A DNA stretch of 64,000 nucleotides from Paenibacillus senegalensis JC66 (GTDB lineage Bacteria; Bacillota; Bacilli; Paenibacillales; NBRC-103111): positions 952,249 through 1,016,248 of the forward strand of contig NZ_HE610957.1 of the NCBI RefSeq assembly GCF_000285515.1, in the 5' to 3' direction. This document shows, piece by piece, positions 47,530 to 55,877 of the stretch (position 1 is its first letter; every line of letters begins with the position of its first letter). Both the position numbers and the translations under genes were made by a program. Below the pieces are notes generated by a model. That model did no database searches, was not told the DNA's origin, and saw only the letters and a program-made list of their open reading frames with translations.

Positions 47530-47656
47530 GTCATGTTCACCGAGGGTCAAGGAGTAAATTTAGAAAAAGACAACAAGATAAACTCCCCGGAACTGAACGG
47601 AACTTAAAATCAGCTTTGCCTATAAAAATAAATTGAAATTGAAAAAGGGGTATTCT

Positions 47657-48739
47657 ATGCTCAAGCCTTATCGACCTATAGTACTGCTGTGTCTTTGTCT
47701 TCTGCTTATTATTCCGCCACAGGCCCCGGTGAAGGCAGCCGAAGAGCCCAGTCTGGAACAGGCAAGGGACCTGCTGCAAAAAAGTTTGACGATCACAGAA
47801 ATGGATCGGGAAATTGAACGGCTGACCGAGCAAGAAAAGCGGATAGAAGCACAGCTCCTGCAAACAGAGGCAAACATGGCTCGGCAGCAGGTGAATATGG
47901 AACAGGCCCGCGACCAGGCAGGCAAGGTTCTCCGTGCTTACTACATGGGGGAACGCAACGATATATGGACTTTGCTGCTGCGCACCGATTCCTTCTCCGA
48001 TGCTATAGCTGTTTACCAATATTTGACGATGATCTTTGTGAATGACCGCAAGCGGTTAACTGCCTATTCCGATAGTTATCAGCGGCTGGAGGAAATGCGT
48101 GAAGAGCTGATCGCTTACGATGAGGAATTAAAACAGATTAAAGAGGCATTTATAATCCAGCGTGATCAAAGACTGGCTTTGCAGCAAGAAATGGATGAAG
48201 GATTAGCCAACAACCCCGAAGCAACAGAAGTGTTTAAGCAGATGGTCGATTTAACCACTGCCTGGAAGGACAAGGGACTTCCGTTATTCCGCAAATATTT
48301 TGAAGCTATCTCTAATGAGATGCAGTCTATTTCAGAATTGCTCGCAGACGACAATCGAAACCAGTATTTGAACGGACTAACCTTTCAAATTTCCGACCAG
48401 GAGCTGATCCGTTTTTTCCGCAGTCGCAATCCGCTGTTCAACAACCTGGAATTCTCCTTCCAGGACGGTTACTTTATGGCGGAAGGCCAGGAGGATGATG
48501 TCGAGGTTACGATCAAGGGACAGTACGTCTTGGAGATGCATGAGGCTAGCCTGCTGCGTTTTTACGTGGAGGAATTGACCTTTAACGGTTTCGTCCTCCC
48601 TGAATCCACCAATCGATCCCTGGAGGAGGAGTTTCCTCTCGGGTTTTCTCCGGAAAGCATCGTCGGATTTCTGCAGGCATCTGAAATAAGCACTGAGGAC
48701 GGAATGCTTACTCTAAAATTAAAGCTGAAGCTTAGATAA
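47657..48739 (+). CDS. Secreted coiled-coil protein, CwlO N-terminal-like
   Basis: 360 residues from MLKPYRPIVLL behind AAAAAGGGG; a frame starting 24 bases earlier lacks a ribosome site. Signal peptide to about AVKAAEE (residue 28). Two long coiled-coil stretches cover about 32-105 and 135-200, broken by RAYYMGERNDIWTLLLRTDSFSDAI, a segment close to the hinge of CwlO/PcsB/EnvC-type regulators of cell-wall hydrolases. The C-terminal 150 residues have no recognised catalytic domain. A role in controlling a hydrolase is an inference. Stop codon lies inside its terminator. Confidence 0.75.
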   Translation: MLKPYRPIVLLCLCLLLIIPPQAPVKAAEEPSLEQARDLLQKSLTITEMDREIERLTEQEKRIEAQLLQTEANMARQQVNMEQARDQAGKVLRAYYMGERNDIWTLLLRTDSFSDAIAVYQYLTMIFVNDRKRLTAYSDSYQRLEEMREELIAYDEELKQIKEAFIIQRDQRLALQQEMDEGLANNPEATEVFKQMVDLTTAWKDKGLPLFRKYFEAISNEMQSISELLADDNRNQYLNGLTFQISDQELIRFFRSRNPLFNNLEFSFQDGYFMAEGQEDDVEVTIKGQYVLEMHEASLLRFYVEELTFNGFVLPESTNRSLEEEFPLGFSPESIVGFLQASEISTEDGMLTLKLKLKLR

Positions 48740-48752
48740 GCTTCAGCTTTTG
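48724..48752 (+). terminator. Terminator spanning the stop codon of the coiled-coil gene
   Basis: GCTGAAGCTT / AAGCTTCAGC, a perfect 10 bp stem with 4-base loop; the TAA stop at 48737-48739 lies at the loop. Followed by TTTGACTTTT. Confidence 0.8.
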
Positions 48753-48766
48753 ACTTTTCTGCTTCT

Positions 48767-48962
48767 ATCTGGACTTTTACTCTGTTATCTGGACTTTTAC
48801 TCTGTTATCTGGACTTTTACTCTGTTATCTGGACTTTTACTCTGTTATCTGGACTTTTACTCTGTTATCTGGACTTTTACTCTGTTATCTGGACTTTTAC
48901 TCTGTTATCTGGACTTTTACTCTGTTATCTGGACTTTTACTCTGTTATCTGGACTTTTACTC
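48767..48962. repeat. 20 bp tandem repeat, about ten copies
   Basis: Unit ATCTGGACTTTTACTCTGTT repeated without change from 48781 to 48960 (nine exact units), plus a partial unit on the left. It fills the space between two convergent genes; the last unit touches the stop codon of the minus-strand gene. A plus-strand open frame of 74 codons across it is a by-product of the repeat. Confidence 0.97.
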
Positions 48963-50291
48963 CTGCTTCCATAATGATGCGACGTAATTGGCGAAAGCAG
49001 CCAGATCCTGCTGCCCGTCCGCAAACTGCTCCATTGCTTGATCCAGCTCATGCATTTTCTTAGCCAGGTCAATCTGCACCGGAATCGTATTACCCTGTTC
49101 GATTAACCAGGTATAGGAGCGATAAGACGGATCGGACTTAATCGCTGGCGCCATATAGGCACTAACTATGGCGGGAAGCACTTTGGCTTCAGACCATAAA
49201 TTCATTTCAGCGTCCATCGTCGTAAGTGCCTTCAGCAGGTCCGCGACAGCCGTTTGCGCTTCCGTCTTAGAGGAAATCGCGTAGCTCCGCCCTTTGAGCC
49301 AGGTCCCTGTCGTCTCCTGATTATCTTCCTTGATCATTGGCAGTGCGCTTAACTCAACAGCAGAAGAATCCGCATACAGCTTGAATTCTGAAATCGTGGT
49401 AATCATGGCAGACAGCTTGCCTTTCTTAAGCAGCTCCCAAGGATTGCCGGGCAAAGGATGGAAAGAGTCCGGCCGCTGCGGTTGTTCCGCTGCTTCCTCT
49501 CTTTCCTCGCTCGATTCTTGTTCGGCATAGTAAAAAGACTGGAGTGCCTGCAATGTGATTTCATTATCCATATGGATAAAAGGAATTTCTCCCTGTGGGG
49601 AAGGCACGCCTAAAGCGGATAGAAGCGATAACAAAGCATAAGGATCGGCTGGATCATAATACACACCGGGGATTCCTGCCTCTGCATCCCCTCCTTGCCG
49701 GTTCCAATGCACCATTTGTTCTGCCGTTCGAGGCGGCTCGCCGCCGTTCAGTTCCTCGGCTTTTCCTGTATTCCAGGCGAGAATGTAAGGATCAATGTCT
49801 TTCGGAACGGCCCAGGTATATCCATTCCATTTGACCTGGTTCAATACCGGATCCACAATCTGCAAATGCTGCTCGCTGCCGATCACCTCATCAACCGGCT
49901 GCAAATATCCAAGAGCGGCAAATTCGTTGACCCAATCGTTATTGAGCAGCATCAGGTCGGGTGCTTGTCCTAATTGGCTCGCCTTCTTCAAATACTCGTA
50001 TGCCTCCCCTGGCGGAAGGTTGAGCAATTCGACTTGAACCCGGTTAACCGTATCCAGGTAATCATTAATTGTCTCTTGAAGGACGGCATATTCCTCCTCC
50101 TTCATGGACACAGCCATGATTATGTTCTCTGTATCGTTATCAGCGCGTCCTGGCAGGGTGCCGGTCAGCGTATCCCTGCCCGGTATAGCGGTTTGTCTGG
50201 CTCCGCCCTCTGGTGCCATGACCTGGGTTATCAACAATATAGATAAGCCTACTATAGCAAAAAGAACTAATAAATATTTCTTCCTTGTCAA
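48957..50291 (-). CDS. Solute-binding-like extracellular protein with N-terminal membrane anchor
   Basis: 444 residues with a TTG start (MTRKKYLLVLFAIVGLSILLI) behind AGAAGGAGAG; the longer open frame upstream lacks support. One hydrophobic anchor, no lipobox. The rest resembles family 1 ABC solute-binding proteins: NRVQVELLNLPPGEAYEYLKKA, APDLMLLNNDWVNEFAALGYLQPVDE, YTWAVPKDIDPYILAWNT and LKGRSYAISSKTEAQTAVADLLKALT. No transporter genes are adjacent. It may be an orphan sensor or a binding protein for a remote permease. Confidence 0.8.
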   Translation of the reverse strand: MTRKKYLLVLFAIVGLSILLITQVMAPEGGARQTAIPGRDTLTGTLPGRADNDTENIIMAVSMKEEEYAVLQETINDYLDTVNRVQVELLNLPPGEAYEYLKKASQLGQAPDLMLLNNDWVNEFAALGYLQPVDEVIGSEQHLQIVDPVLNQVKWNGYTWAVPKDIDPYILAWNTGKAEELNGGEPPRTAEQMVHWNRQGGDAEAGIPGVYYDPADPYALLSLLSALGVPSPQGEIPFIHMDNEITLQALQSFYYAEQESSEEREEAAEQPQRPDSFHPLPGNPWELLKKGKLSAMITTISEFKLYADSSAVELSALPMIKEDNQETTGTWLKGRSYAISSKTEAQTAVADLLKALTTMDAEMNLWSEAKVLPAIVSAYMAPAIKSDPSYRSYTWLIEQGNTIPVQIDLAKKMHELDQAMEQFADGQQDLAAFANYVASLWKQE

Positions 50292-50434
50292 TCGAAACTC
50301 TCCTTCTGCATTGAACTTGCCCCTTTTTCTATTCCCTATCATCATACCAGAAATATTGTCAGCTTGTCCTCCTGCCGAAGGGATCACCAAAAAACCCGGG
50401 GGGTTCAAAACAATCGCATGGGGCTGTCCGGAAA

Positions 50435-50490
50435 GTCCCAATAAAAGTTGGGCGGAAAAACATAATGTTTTCCGTCCAACTTTTTTGTCA
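50435..50490. repeat. Terminator after ylaK, copy 2 of the dispersed repeat
   Basis: Minus-strand arms AAGTTGGACGGAAA and TTTTCCGCCCAACTT, ending in TTTTATT. Homologous to 39359-39416 including flanks (GTCCC..AATAAAA and TTTTTTGTCA). Two arm positions differ from copy 1, one giving a G-U pair. Confidence 0.8.
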
Positions 50491-50497
50491 TGTTGTT

Positions 50498-50623
50498 TTT
50501 GTACGATTTGTCATACAAATCTTGGGTAATTACCCATCAATGCCCTGTTTTTGTACGACGTTTCATACAAATCTCCTGTAATCGCACCTCACCCCATTCA
50601 TTTGTACGACATTTCGTATAAAA
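50498..50623. repeat. Three palindromic repeats at 51-52 bp spacing
   Basis: Copies at 50498-50520, 50550-50572 and 50601-50623 share TTTGTACGA, a TTTC/TTTG centre and a TACAAA-type end, so each can fold back. The 28-29 bases between copies are also similar (both contain TGTAAT or GGTAAT and CC.TCA), so this is a degenerate tandem repeat. A weaker relative (GCGTATAC..TTTCGCATAC) is at 50736-50755. They lie in a 480 bp gap that has no gene. Confidence 0.8.
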
Positions 50624-50771
50624 TGCAGGAAACAAGCCCGCGCAGCCCACGAACTCCGCGAACCTCGCGAGCCCCGCCATCCTTGGCTATTTTCATGCTG
50701 GAGTTGTGCCTGAGAATTCAATGGCATGACTGTTTGCGTATACACTTTCGCATACAATTCGCCTCCACATC

Positions 50772-52103
50772 CTATAACAGTTCCGCTCCCAGCTGCGCCA
50801 GCCGAGACCGCTCACCTTTTTCAAGCGTCACGTGACCGCTTACCGGCTCCTGCTTGAATCTCTCCACAACATGAGTCAATCCATTGCTTGTCGAGTCGAG
50901 ATAAGGATGGTCAATTTGCTCCGGGTCCCCAAGCAGAACGATTTTGCTGCCTTCACCCACCCGGGTAATAATGGTTTTGATTTCGTGCTTGGATAAATTT
51001 TGCGCTTCGTCTATGATAATGAATTGACCTGGAATGGAACGGCCGCGAATATAGGTGAGCGCCTCCACCTGGATGCTGCCCATCCCGGCCAAAATTTTGT
51101 CGATATCTCCGTTTTTTTTCGTATCAAACAGATACTCCAGATTATCATAGATGGGCTGCATCCAGGGACGCAGCTTTTCCTCCTTTTCTCCTGGAAGAAA
51201 ACCGATGTCTTTTCCCATAGGAACGACTGGTCTGGCTATCAGCAGTTTTTTATAACGATGCTCATCCTCAGTTTTCAATAGTCCGGCTGCCAAGGTCAGC
51301 AGAGTCTTTCCTGTGCCGGCTTTTCCGGTAAGAGTCACCAGAGGAATCTCATCGTTTAGCAGCAATTCCATCGCCATGCGCTGCTGTGCATTTCTTGCCG
51401 TAATCCCCCATACCGCATCATTGCTGAGATGGAGCGGTTGAAGCTTATTGCCGTCCGCCGTAACCTTGAGCAAAGCAGATTTGCTCGTGCCCAATTCATC
51501 CTTCAAGATAATAAACTGATGCGGATGCACCGGATAGTTAAGTGGAAGGCTGCGCACCAGCAGTTGACGAAACGTGTAAAACTCATCAATTACCGAGGGA
51601 TGAACCTGCACGGTTTCACACCCGGTGTACATATCCTGCGGCGGCACAAGCCGGTCGGACTTGTAATCCTCCGCGACTAGACCCAGAACATCAGCCTTGA
51701 TTCGAACGAGTGAGTCTTTGCTGACCAGAATGACCGGTAATGCCTCTTCCTTTTCCTGCTCTTCCATCCAGTAATTCATAGCTACAGCCAAAATCCGGTT
51801 ATCGTTGGTCATTTCCCCGAATACTTCTTGCATCTTCGTAAAGCTGCGATGGTTTAATTCGACCTTCAGATTACCGCCGCCCGGCAGACGCACTCCATCA
51901 TGCAGCCGGCCTTGGCTGCGAAATCCGTCAAGCAGCCGTGAGACATAGCGGGCATTTCGCCCGATCTCATCGGCAAGTCTCTTTTTAGAATCAATCTCCT
52001 CCAGCACCGCAGCGGGTATGACAACATCGTTATTATCAAATGAAAATACAGCATTGGGGTCGTGGAGCAGAACATTAGTGTCCAGCACATAAAGCTTTTT
52101 CAA
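50772..52103 (-). CDS. ylaK: PhoH-family ATPase with PIN domain (YlaK)
   Basis: 443 residues with TTG start behind GGAGGGATGGG. N-terminal PIN ribonuclease domain (KLYVLDTNVLLHDPNAVFSF, acidic residues around 8-12 and 80-110). C-terminal PhoH ATPase with Walker A GKAGTGKTLL near 245 and Walker B IIDEAQNL near 346. PIN-PhoH proteins are thought to be RNA helicase-nucleases. It diverges from ylaJ, as expected for a YlaJ-YlaK neighbourhood, and is followed by a terminator at 50.44-50.49 kb. A longer frame upstream would enter the ylaJ gene. Confidence 0.9.
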   Translation of the reverse strand: MKKLYVLDTNVLLHDPNAVFSFDNNDVVIPAAVLEEIDSKKRLADEIGRNARYVSRLLDGFRSQGRLHDGVRLPGGGNLKVELNHRSFTKMQEVFGEMTNDNRILAVAMNYWMEEQEKEEALPVILVSKDSLVRIKADVLGLVAEDYKSDRLVPPQDMYTGCETVQVHPSVIDEFYTFRQLLVRSLPLNYPVHPHQFIILKDELGTSKSALLKVTADGNKLQPLHLSNDAVWGITARNAQQRMAMELLLNDEIPLVTLTGKAGTGKTLLTLAAGLLKTEDEHRYKKLLIARPVVPMGKDIGFLPGEKEEKLRPWMQPIYDNLEYLFDTKKNGDIDKILAGMGSIQVEALTYIRGRSIPGQFIIIDEAQNLSKHEIKTIITRVGEGSKIVLLGDPEQIDHPYLDSTSNGLTHVVERFKQEPVSGHVTLEKGERSRLAQLGAELL

Positions 52104-52218
52104 ATTCCCATCCCTCCAACCGGTTTGCATTTGATGTTGCTTCTGGTACATAGAATTTCTTGAGCAGGAAAGACTAGAGATTAGTGGAGTTCTCTTATTA
52201 TAAGAAAGGAAGATACTT

Positions 52219-52749
52219 ATGAAATTAATACGCCAATGGGTCTTAATAGGCACGCTCTTTGCTATGGCTGCCGGATGCGCAACTCCTCCCGCCGATCAGC
52301 CTCAGCCGGAACAGGGAGAAGTCACTCAGCAGACTGTTCCTGAGTCAAGACCAGACAAATCCCGCGAGGAAGTTGCCGCTCACCTTGAAGGTATTGTTAA
52401 ATCGCTTCCGCAAGTTGAAGACGCTCATTGTGTGGTGCTGGGCAATATGGCAATTGTTGGCATTAATGTCCAGCCCGGCTTGGATCGGGCCCGTGTAGAT
52501 TCAATTAAATACTCAGCAGCTGAAGCTTTGAAAAAGGATCCCTACGGAGTCAACTCCCTCGTTACCGCGGATTTGGATTTGGATCAGCGGATTCGTGAAG
52601 TCCGTGACGATATTAATCAGGGACGTCCGCTCTCCGGATTAGCAGAAGAATTGGGCGATATTATTGGCAGAATCATGCCGCAAATCCCGCGGGATATTAA
52701 CCCGGTTGAACCGCCGCCTGCGAATACTAATACCCCGGCAGCTCCATAG
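52219..52749 (+). CDS. ylaJ: YhcN/YlaJ-family sporulation lipoprotein
   Basis: 176 residues. Signal peptide with lipobox MAAGC (Cys at about 20), a proline/glutamine-rich linker, then the YhcN/YlaJ domain (REEVAAHLEGIVKSLPQVEDAHCVVLGNMAIVGINV and DPYGVNSLVTADLDLDQRIREV). The tail is proline/asparagine rich. Family members are spore inner-membrane lipoproteins that affect germination or cortex. Start behind AGAAAGGAAGATAC. Next to ylaK, divergent. Confidence 0.92.
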   Translation: MKLIRQWVLIGTLFAMAAGCATPPADQPQPEQGEVTQQTVPESRPDKSREEVAAHLEGIVKSLPQVEDAHCVVLGNMAIVGINVQPGLDRARVDSIKYSAAEALKKDPYGVNSLVTADLDLDQRIREVRDDINQGRPLSGLAEELGDIIGRIMPQIPRDINPVEPPPANTNTPAAP

Positions 52750-52842
52750 CCTGCAAGCCGCTAACTAAAGAACCATGCGGAGCTAGCCCTGCTCCAGCAA
52801 CAGATGTGCGTGCCCGGCAACGGCCGCCTAGCGGTTAATGCC

Positions 52843-52877
52843 AAAAAGCCTAGCTATTCCATTTAGCTAGGCTTTTT
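52843..52877. terminator. Bidirectional terminator between ylaJ and the small ORF
   Basis: AAAAAGCCTAGCT / AGCTAGGCTTTTT: perfect arms with a 9-base loop and U-runs on both strands. On the minus strand the small ORF's TAG stop (52850-52852) lies in the 3' arm. Confidence 0.9.
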
Positions 52878-53005
52878 ACATGGGCAAACTGGATTAAAGC
52901 AGGCGAAATGACCATAGGCCTGTTGATTAAATCCGTTAAATTGTATTGTGCAGTATGATTTAGGCGATCTAGCAGCTGGCCGGGAGTAATGCTTCCAAGG
53001 ATCAT
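52850..53005 (-). CDS. Small ORF, 51 residues, unknown
   Basis: Minus-strand ATG at 53005 reads MILGSITPGQLLDRLNHTAQ, continues for 51 residues to a TAG in a terminator arm, and is preceded by GAAGGAGG, 11 bases from the ATG. An extended -10 (TGCTATAAT) stands about 80 bases upstream. The peptide is soluble looking, with an amphipathic N-terminal helix (PGQLLDRLNHTAQYNLTDLI) and a short hydrophobic middle (MVISPALIQF). I recognise no family. Promoter, ribosome site and terminator together support a real gene. Confidence 0.6.
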   Translation of the reverse strand: MILGSITPGQLLDRLNHTAQYNLTDLINRPMVISPALIQFAHVKSLAKWNS

Positions 53006-53080
53006 CTAACGGGGTTCCTCCTTCAGTTCCATCTGCAAGCAGACGGCGTAGAGTACAACCGGTATGCTAATCTTGACCTC

Positions 53081-53089
53081 ATTATAGCA
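53081..53089 (-). promoter_or_regulatory. Extended -10 promoter for the small ORF
   Basis: TGCTATAAT on the minus strand. No good -35 at 17 bp, which is compatible with an extended -10 promoter. Predicted leader is about 65-70 bases. Confidence 0.45.
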
Positions 53090-53146
53090 TATGCAGCCTT
53101 CAGCCACTATTTATACACGCCTGAATCATTTTACTAAAACAGTTTT

Positions 53147-53539
53147 TTAACAATTATATTTGGGATTAGACTCAATTTGTCCCAGCAGCTGTTCCGCCAT
53201 TTCCCGGTCAAACCGGAAGCTTTGTACTTGGCCTCGGCTTTCTGCCGATACATGAATAGATACCGTGTCGGACTCAGCGATTCGATAATGCTCCAGGGCA
53301 TGATCCTCAGATAAAATCTGCTCAAAAAACGCCAACGTGTCTTTAGCCGCTTGATCTTCCGGCCTTGCCTCACAAACCAGCTTCATTTGCAGCCAATAAA
53401 AGAGCGCATCTCGAAGTTCCACCAGCTTAATAAGCCTCCCCCGTTCAAAATGTAACTTCTGCTCTTCCTTGAAAGCTTCCGCGCTTAACCGTCCACGATG
53501 ATTACTCCTGCTTATTGTCTTTTTCCTGTCTGCCTTCAA
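53147..53539 (-). CDS. Hypothetical protein, start uncertain
   Basis: 130 residues at most. Charged N-terminus, then FERGRLIKLVELRDALFYWLQMKLVCEARPEDQAAKDTLAFFEQILSEDH, a helical region, and a short beta-like end (SIHVSAESRGQVQSFRFD). No family recognised. The open frame begins at a TTG inside ylaH (38 bp overlap) without a ribosome site. The best site, GCAGGAG, precedes a GTG at 53496 that is one base out of frame and stops after three codons. Either the start is unusual or a base is missing here. It is 13 bp from nothing else; ylaH and typA are upstream. Confidence 0.6.
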   Translation of the reverse strand: MKADRKKTISRSNHRGRLSAEAFKEEQKLHFERGRLIKLVELRDALFYWLQMKLVCEARPEDQAAKDTLAFFEQILSEDHALEHYRIAESDTVSIHVSAESRGQVQSFRFDREMAEQLLGQIESNPKYNC

Positions 53540-53795
53540 TCCAGTAACGAATTTTGACGGTCAGCATCAATAGAACCGCTATCGCCAAACTCGGCACTAT
53601 CGGAATCCGCAAATCCAGCTGGAATAGCAGCAGAATGAAAGCGCCGATAGCCATAATGATGTAGACTATAATTTCTTTAAGAATGGGCAGCTTTTTTACC
53701 CGAAACACCTTGTTGTAAACAAAAGCCAGCCCGGCAAATATAATAAAAAATGTGATCCAGGGATGTGCAAAGAACCAGTCATAAAGTGCCGACAC
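53502..53795 (-). CDS. ylaH: YlaH-like membrane protein
   Basis: 97 residues with three hydrophobic segments (about 6-26, FFIIFAGLAFVYNKVF; 38-57, IIVYIIMAIGAFILLLF; 62-80, IPIVPSLAIAVLLMLTV) and a charged C-terminus (EGRQEKDNKQE). Place directly after typA and composition are those of B. subtilis YlaH; function unknown. It starts 13 bp after the typA stop behind AGGAGGTGACC. Confidence 0.85.
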   Translation of the reverse strand: MSALYDWFFAHPWITFFIIFAGLAFVYNKVFRVKKLPILKEIIVYIIMAIGAFILLLFQLDLRIPIVPSLAIAVLLMLTVKIRYWIEGRQEKDNKQE

Positions 53796-53808
53796 TGCCG
53801 GTCACCTC

Positions 53809-55647
53809 CTATAAATTCGCTTCAGACATCTTGCGCTGCTTTTCCGCGCGTTCCCTCTCGCTTTTGTTCAGCAGCTTCTTACGCAGCCTGATCGACTTAG
53901 GCGTAACTTCACAATACTCATCATCATTTAAATATTCTAATGCCTGCTCCAAAGAGTACAGCCGCGGTGTTTTCATCTTCACGGTATCGTCTTTCCCCGC
54001 GGAACGAACGTTAGTTAACTGTTTTTCCTTGCAGATGTTGACAATAATATCATTGTCGCGAGTATGCTCGCCAACGATCATTCCCTCATAAACTTCCGTT
54101 CCCGGCTGCACAAAAAGAATTCCGCGATCTTCAATCGACAGAATGCCATACAGCGTTGAGACCCCGTTTTCACTGGAGATGAGCACGCCTTGATGACGCC
54201 CGCCGATTCCGCTTCCCTGATAGGGACCGTAGCTGTCAAAGGCATGGTTCATAATTCCGTAACCGCGGGTTAAGGTAAGGAAATACGTCCGGTATCCGAT
54301 CAAGCCTCGAGCCGGTATTAGAAACTCCAGGCGAATTTGTCCGTTTCCGTTGTTAACCATGTTAACCATTTCTGCCTTTCGTGTGCCAAGGCTTTCCATA
54401 ACGGCGCCCATGCTTTCTTCAGGGATATCGATAATCAGTCTTTCGATTGGCTCCATCTTTTGACCATCGATTTCTTTGATAATGACTTCAGGCTTAGACA
54501 CCTGAAGCTCGAAGCCCTCGCGGCGCATGTTTTCGATGAGGATGCCCAGATGCAGCTCTCCACGCCCCGACACGACAAATACATCGGGACTGTCCGTATC
54601 CTCCACCCGCAGGCTCACATCGGTCTCGAGCTCTTTGTATAAGCGTTCCCGCAGCTTGCGTGACGTTACCCATTTACCTTCACGCCCGGCAAACGGGCTG
54701 TTATTGACGAGAAACGTCATCTGCAGGGTCGGCTCGTCAATCTTAAGCACAGGCAGTGCTTCCGGATTAGCCGGGTCCGCGATCGTTTCCCCGATATTGA
54801 TATCTTTGATCCCGGCAATCGCAATAATATCACCGGCGCCGGCTTCCGGAATTTCAATCCGCTTCAGCCCCTGAAACCCGAACAGCTTCTCAATCCGCGC
54901 CTGCTTAATCTTGCCTTCCCGTGTCATGACGGCTACAGGCTGGCCTGCACGGATTTTACCACGGTTTACACGGCCGATGGCAATCCGCCCCAAATACTCA
55001 TTATAATCCATCAACGTTACAAGAAACTGCAGCGGCTCCTCAACATTTTCTGTAGGGGAGGGTATGTGCTGGACAATAGCCTCGTACAGTGATTCCATTG
55101 TGTCTCCCGGGTTATCCGGATCCGTACTCGATGTACCTTGAAGAGCCGATGTATAGACAACCGGGAAATCCAACTGTTCATCGCTGGCTTCGAGCTCGAT
55201 AAACAATTCCAGCACCTCGTCCACCACTTCAGCGGGGCGGGCATTCGGCCGGTCTATCTTATTAAGAACAACGATCGGTCTTAACTGTTGTTCCAATGCT
55301 TTGCGCAGCACAAATTTGGTTTGCGGCATGCAGCCTTCAAAAGCGTCTACCACAAGCAGTACACCATCGACCATCTTCATAATTCTTTCCACTTCCCCGC
55401 CAAAATCGGCGTGTCCGGGGGTATCCACAATGTTAATTAAATATTGCTTATAATGGATTGCCGTATTTTTGGCCAGGATAGTGATTCCGCGTTCCCGTTC
55501 CAGATCGTTTGAATCCATGACCCTTTCCTGCAACTCATTTTCCCGAAACGTCCCCGACTGCTGAAGCAATTTGTCCACCAGCGTCGTTTTGCCATGATCG
55601 ACGTGGGCTATAATTGCAATATTTTTGATCGTATCTCTAGCGTGCAT
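53809..55647 (-). CDS. typA: Translational GTPase TypA/BipA
   Basis: Ribosome-binding GTPase used at low temperature and stress, and in 50S assembly. 612 residues. G-domain motifs are [12 protein letters not shown] (G1), GITI (G2), [15 protein letters not shown] (G3), [10 protein letters not shown] (G4) and TSAL (G5). Domains II, III and V follow, and the BipA C-terminal domain has [23 protein letters not shown]. Start behind GAGAGGAAATGG. It is transcribed from a good promoter through a 165-base leader with a hairpin. Confidence 0.97.
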   Translation of the reverse strand: MHARDTIKNIAIIAHVDHGKTTLVDKLLQQSGTFRENELQERVMDSNDLERERGITILAKNTAIHYKQYLINIVDTPGHADFGGEVERIMKMVDGVLLVVDAFEGCMPQTKFVLRKALEQQLRPIVVLNKIDRPNARPAEVVDEVLELFIELEASDEQLDFPVVYTSALQGTSSTDPDNPGDTMESLYEAIVQHIPSPTENVEEPLQFLVTLMDYNEYLGRIAIGRVNRGKIRAGQPVAVMTREGKIKQARIEKLFGFQGLKRIEIPEAGAGDIIAIAGIKDINIGETIADPANPEALPVLKIDEPTLQMTFLVNNSPFAGREGKWVTSRKLRERLYKELETDVSLRVEDTDSPDVFVVSGRGELHLGILIENMRREGFELQVSKPEVIIKEIDGQKMEPIERLIIDIPEESMGAVMESLGTRKAEMVNMVNNGNGQIRLEFLIPARGLIGYRTYFLTLTRGYGIMNHAFDSYGPYQGSGIGGRHQGVLISSENGVSTLYGILSIEDRGILFVQPGTEVYEGMIVGEHTRDNDIIVNICKEKQLTNVRSAGKDDTVKMKTPRLYSLEQALEYLNDDEYCEVTPKSIRLRKKLLNKSERERAEKQRKMSEANL

Positions 55648-55777
55648 GCTGCCATTTCCTCTCTGTACTTAGAGTAAAGTGAGCTGATACCTGGGCTCAT
55701 CATCTTTTCCCTTCCGCTGGCCTATACATCATTCCGATGACGAAGATCAAGAGATCGGAGCTGTTCAGAACCGTTCA

Positions 55778-55807
55778 CAAAAGAAGCGCCGGACTAAGCG
55801 CCGACGC
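55778..55807 (-). terminator. Hairpin with U-rich tail in the typA leader
   Basis: Minus-strand GCGTCGG (55807-55801) pairs with CCGGCGC (55792-55786), 8-base loop, followed by TTCTTTTG. It lies just downstream of the predicted typA start point. It could also be read as the end signal of the gene at 55878-56360. Confidence 0.55.
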
Positions 55808-55823
55808 TCAATAATCACAGTGT

Positions 55824-55852
55824 ATTATACGCTTAACGGCGGAAAATTGCAA
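55824..55852 (-). promoter_or_regulatory. SigA-type promoter of typA
   Basis: Minus strand TTGCAA (55852-55847), 17 bp, TATAAT (55829-55824). Confidence 0.75.
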
Positions 55853-55877
55853 GTCAGCCCGCTTGCGTTAAGCAACG

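Noticed and set aside
48750..48974. 74-codon frame with WTFTLLSG repeats
   Set aside because: Produced by the 20 bp tandem repeat, which is open in several frames; no ribosome site.
50498..50623. CRISPR array
   Set aside because: Repeats are divergent, only three, and the spacers resemble each other; no cas genes nearby.
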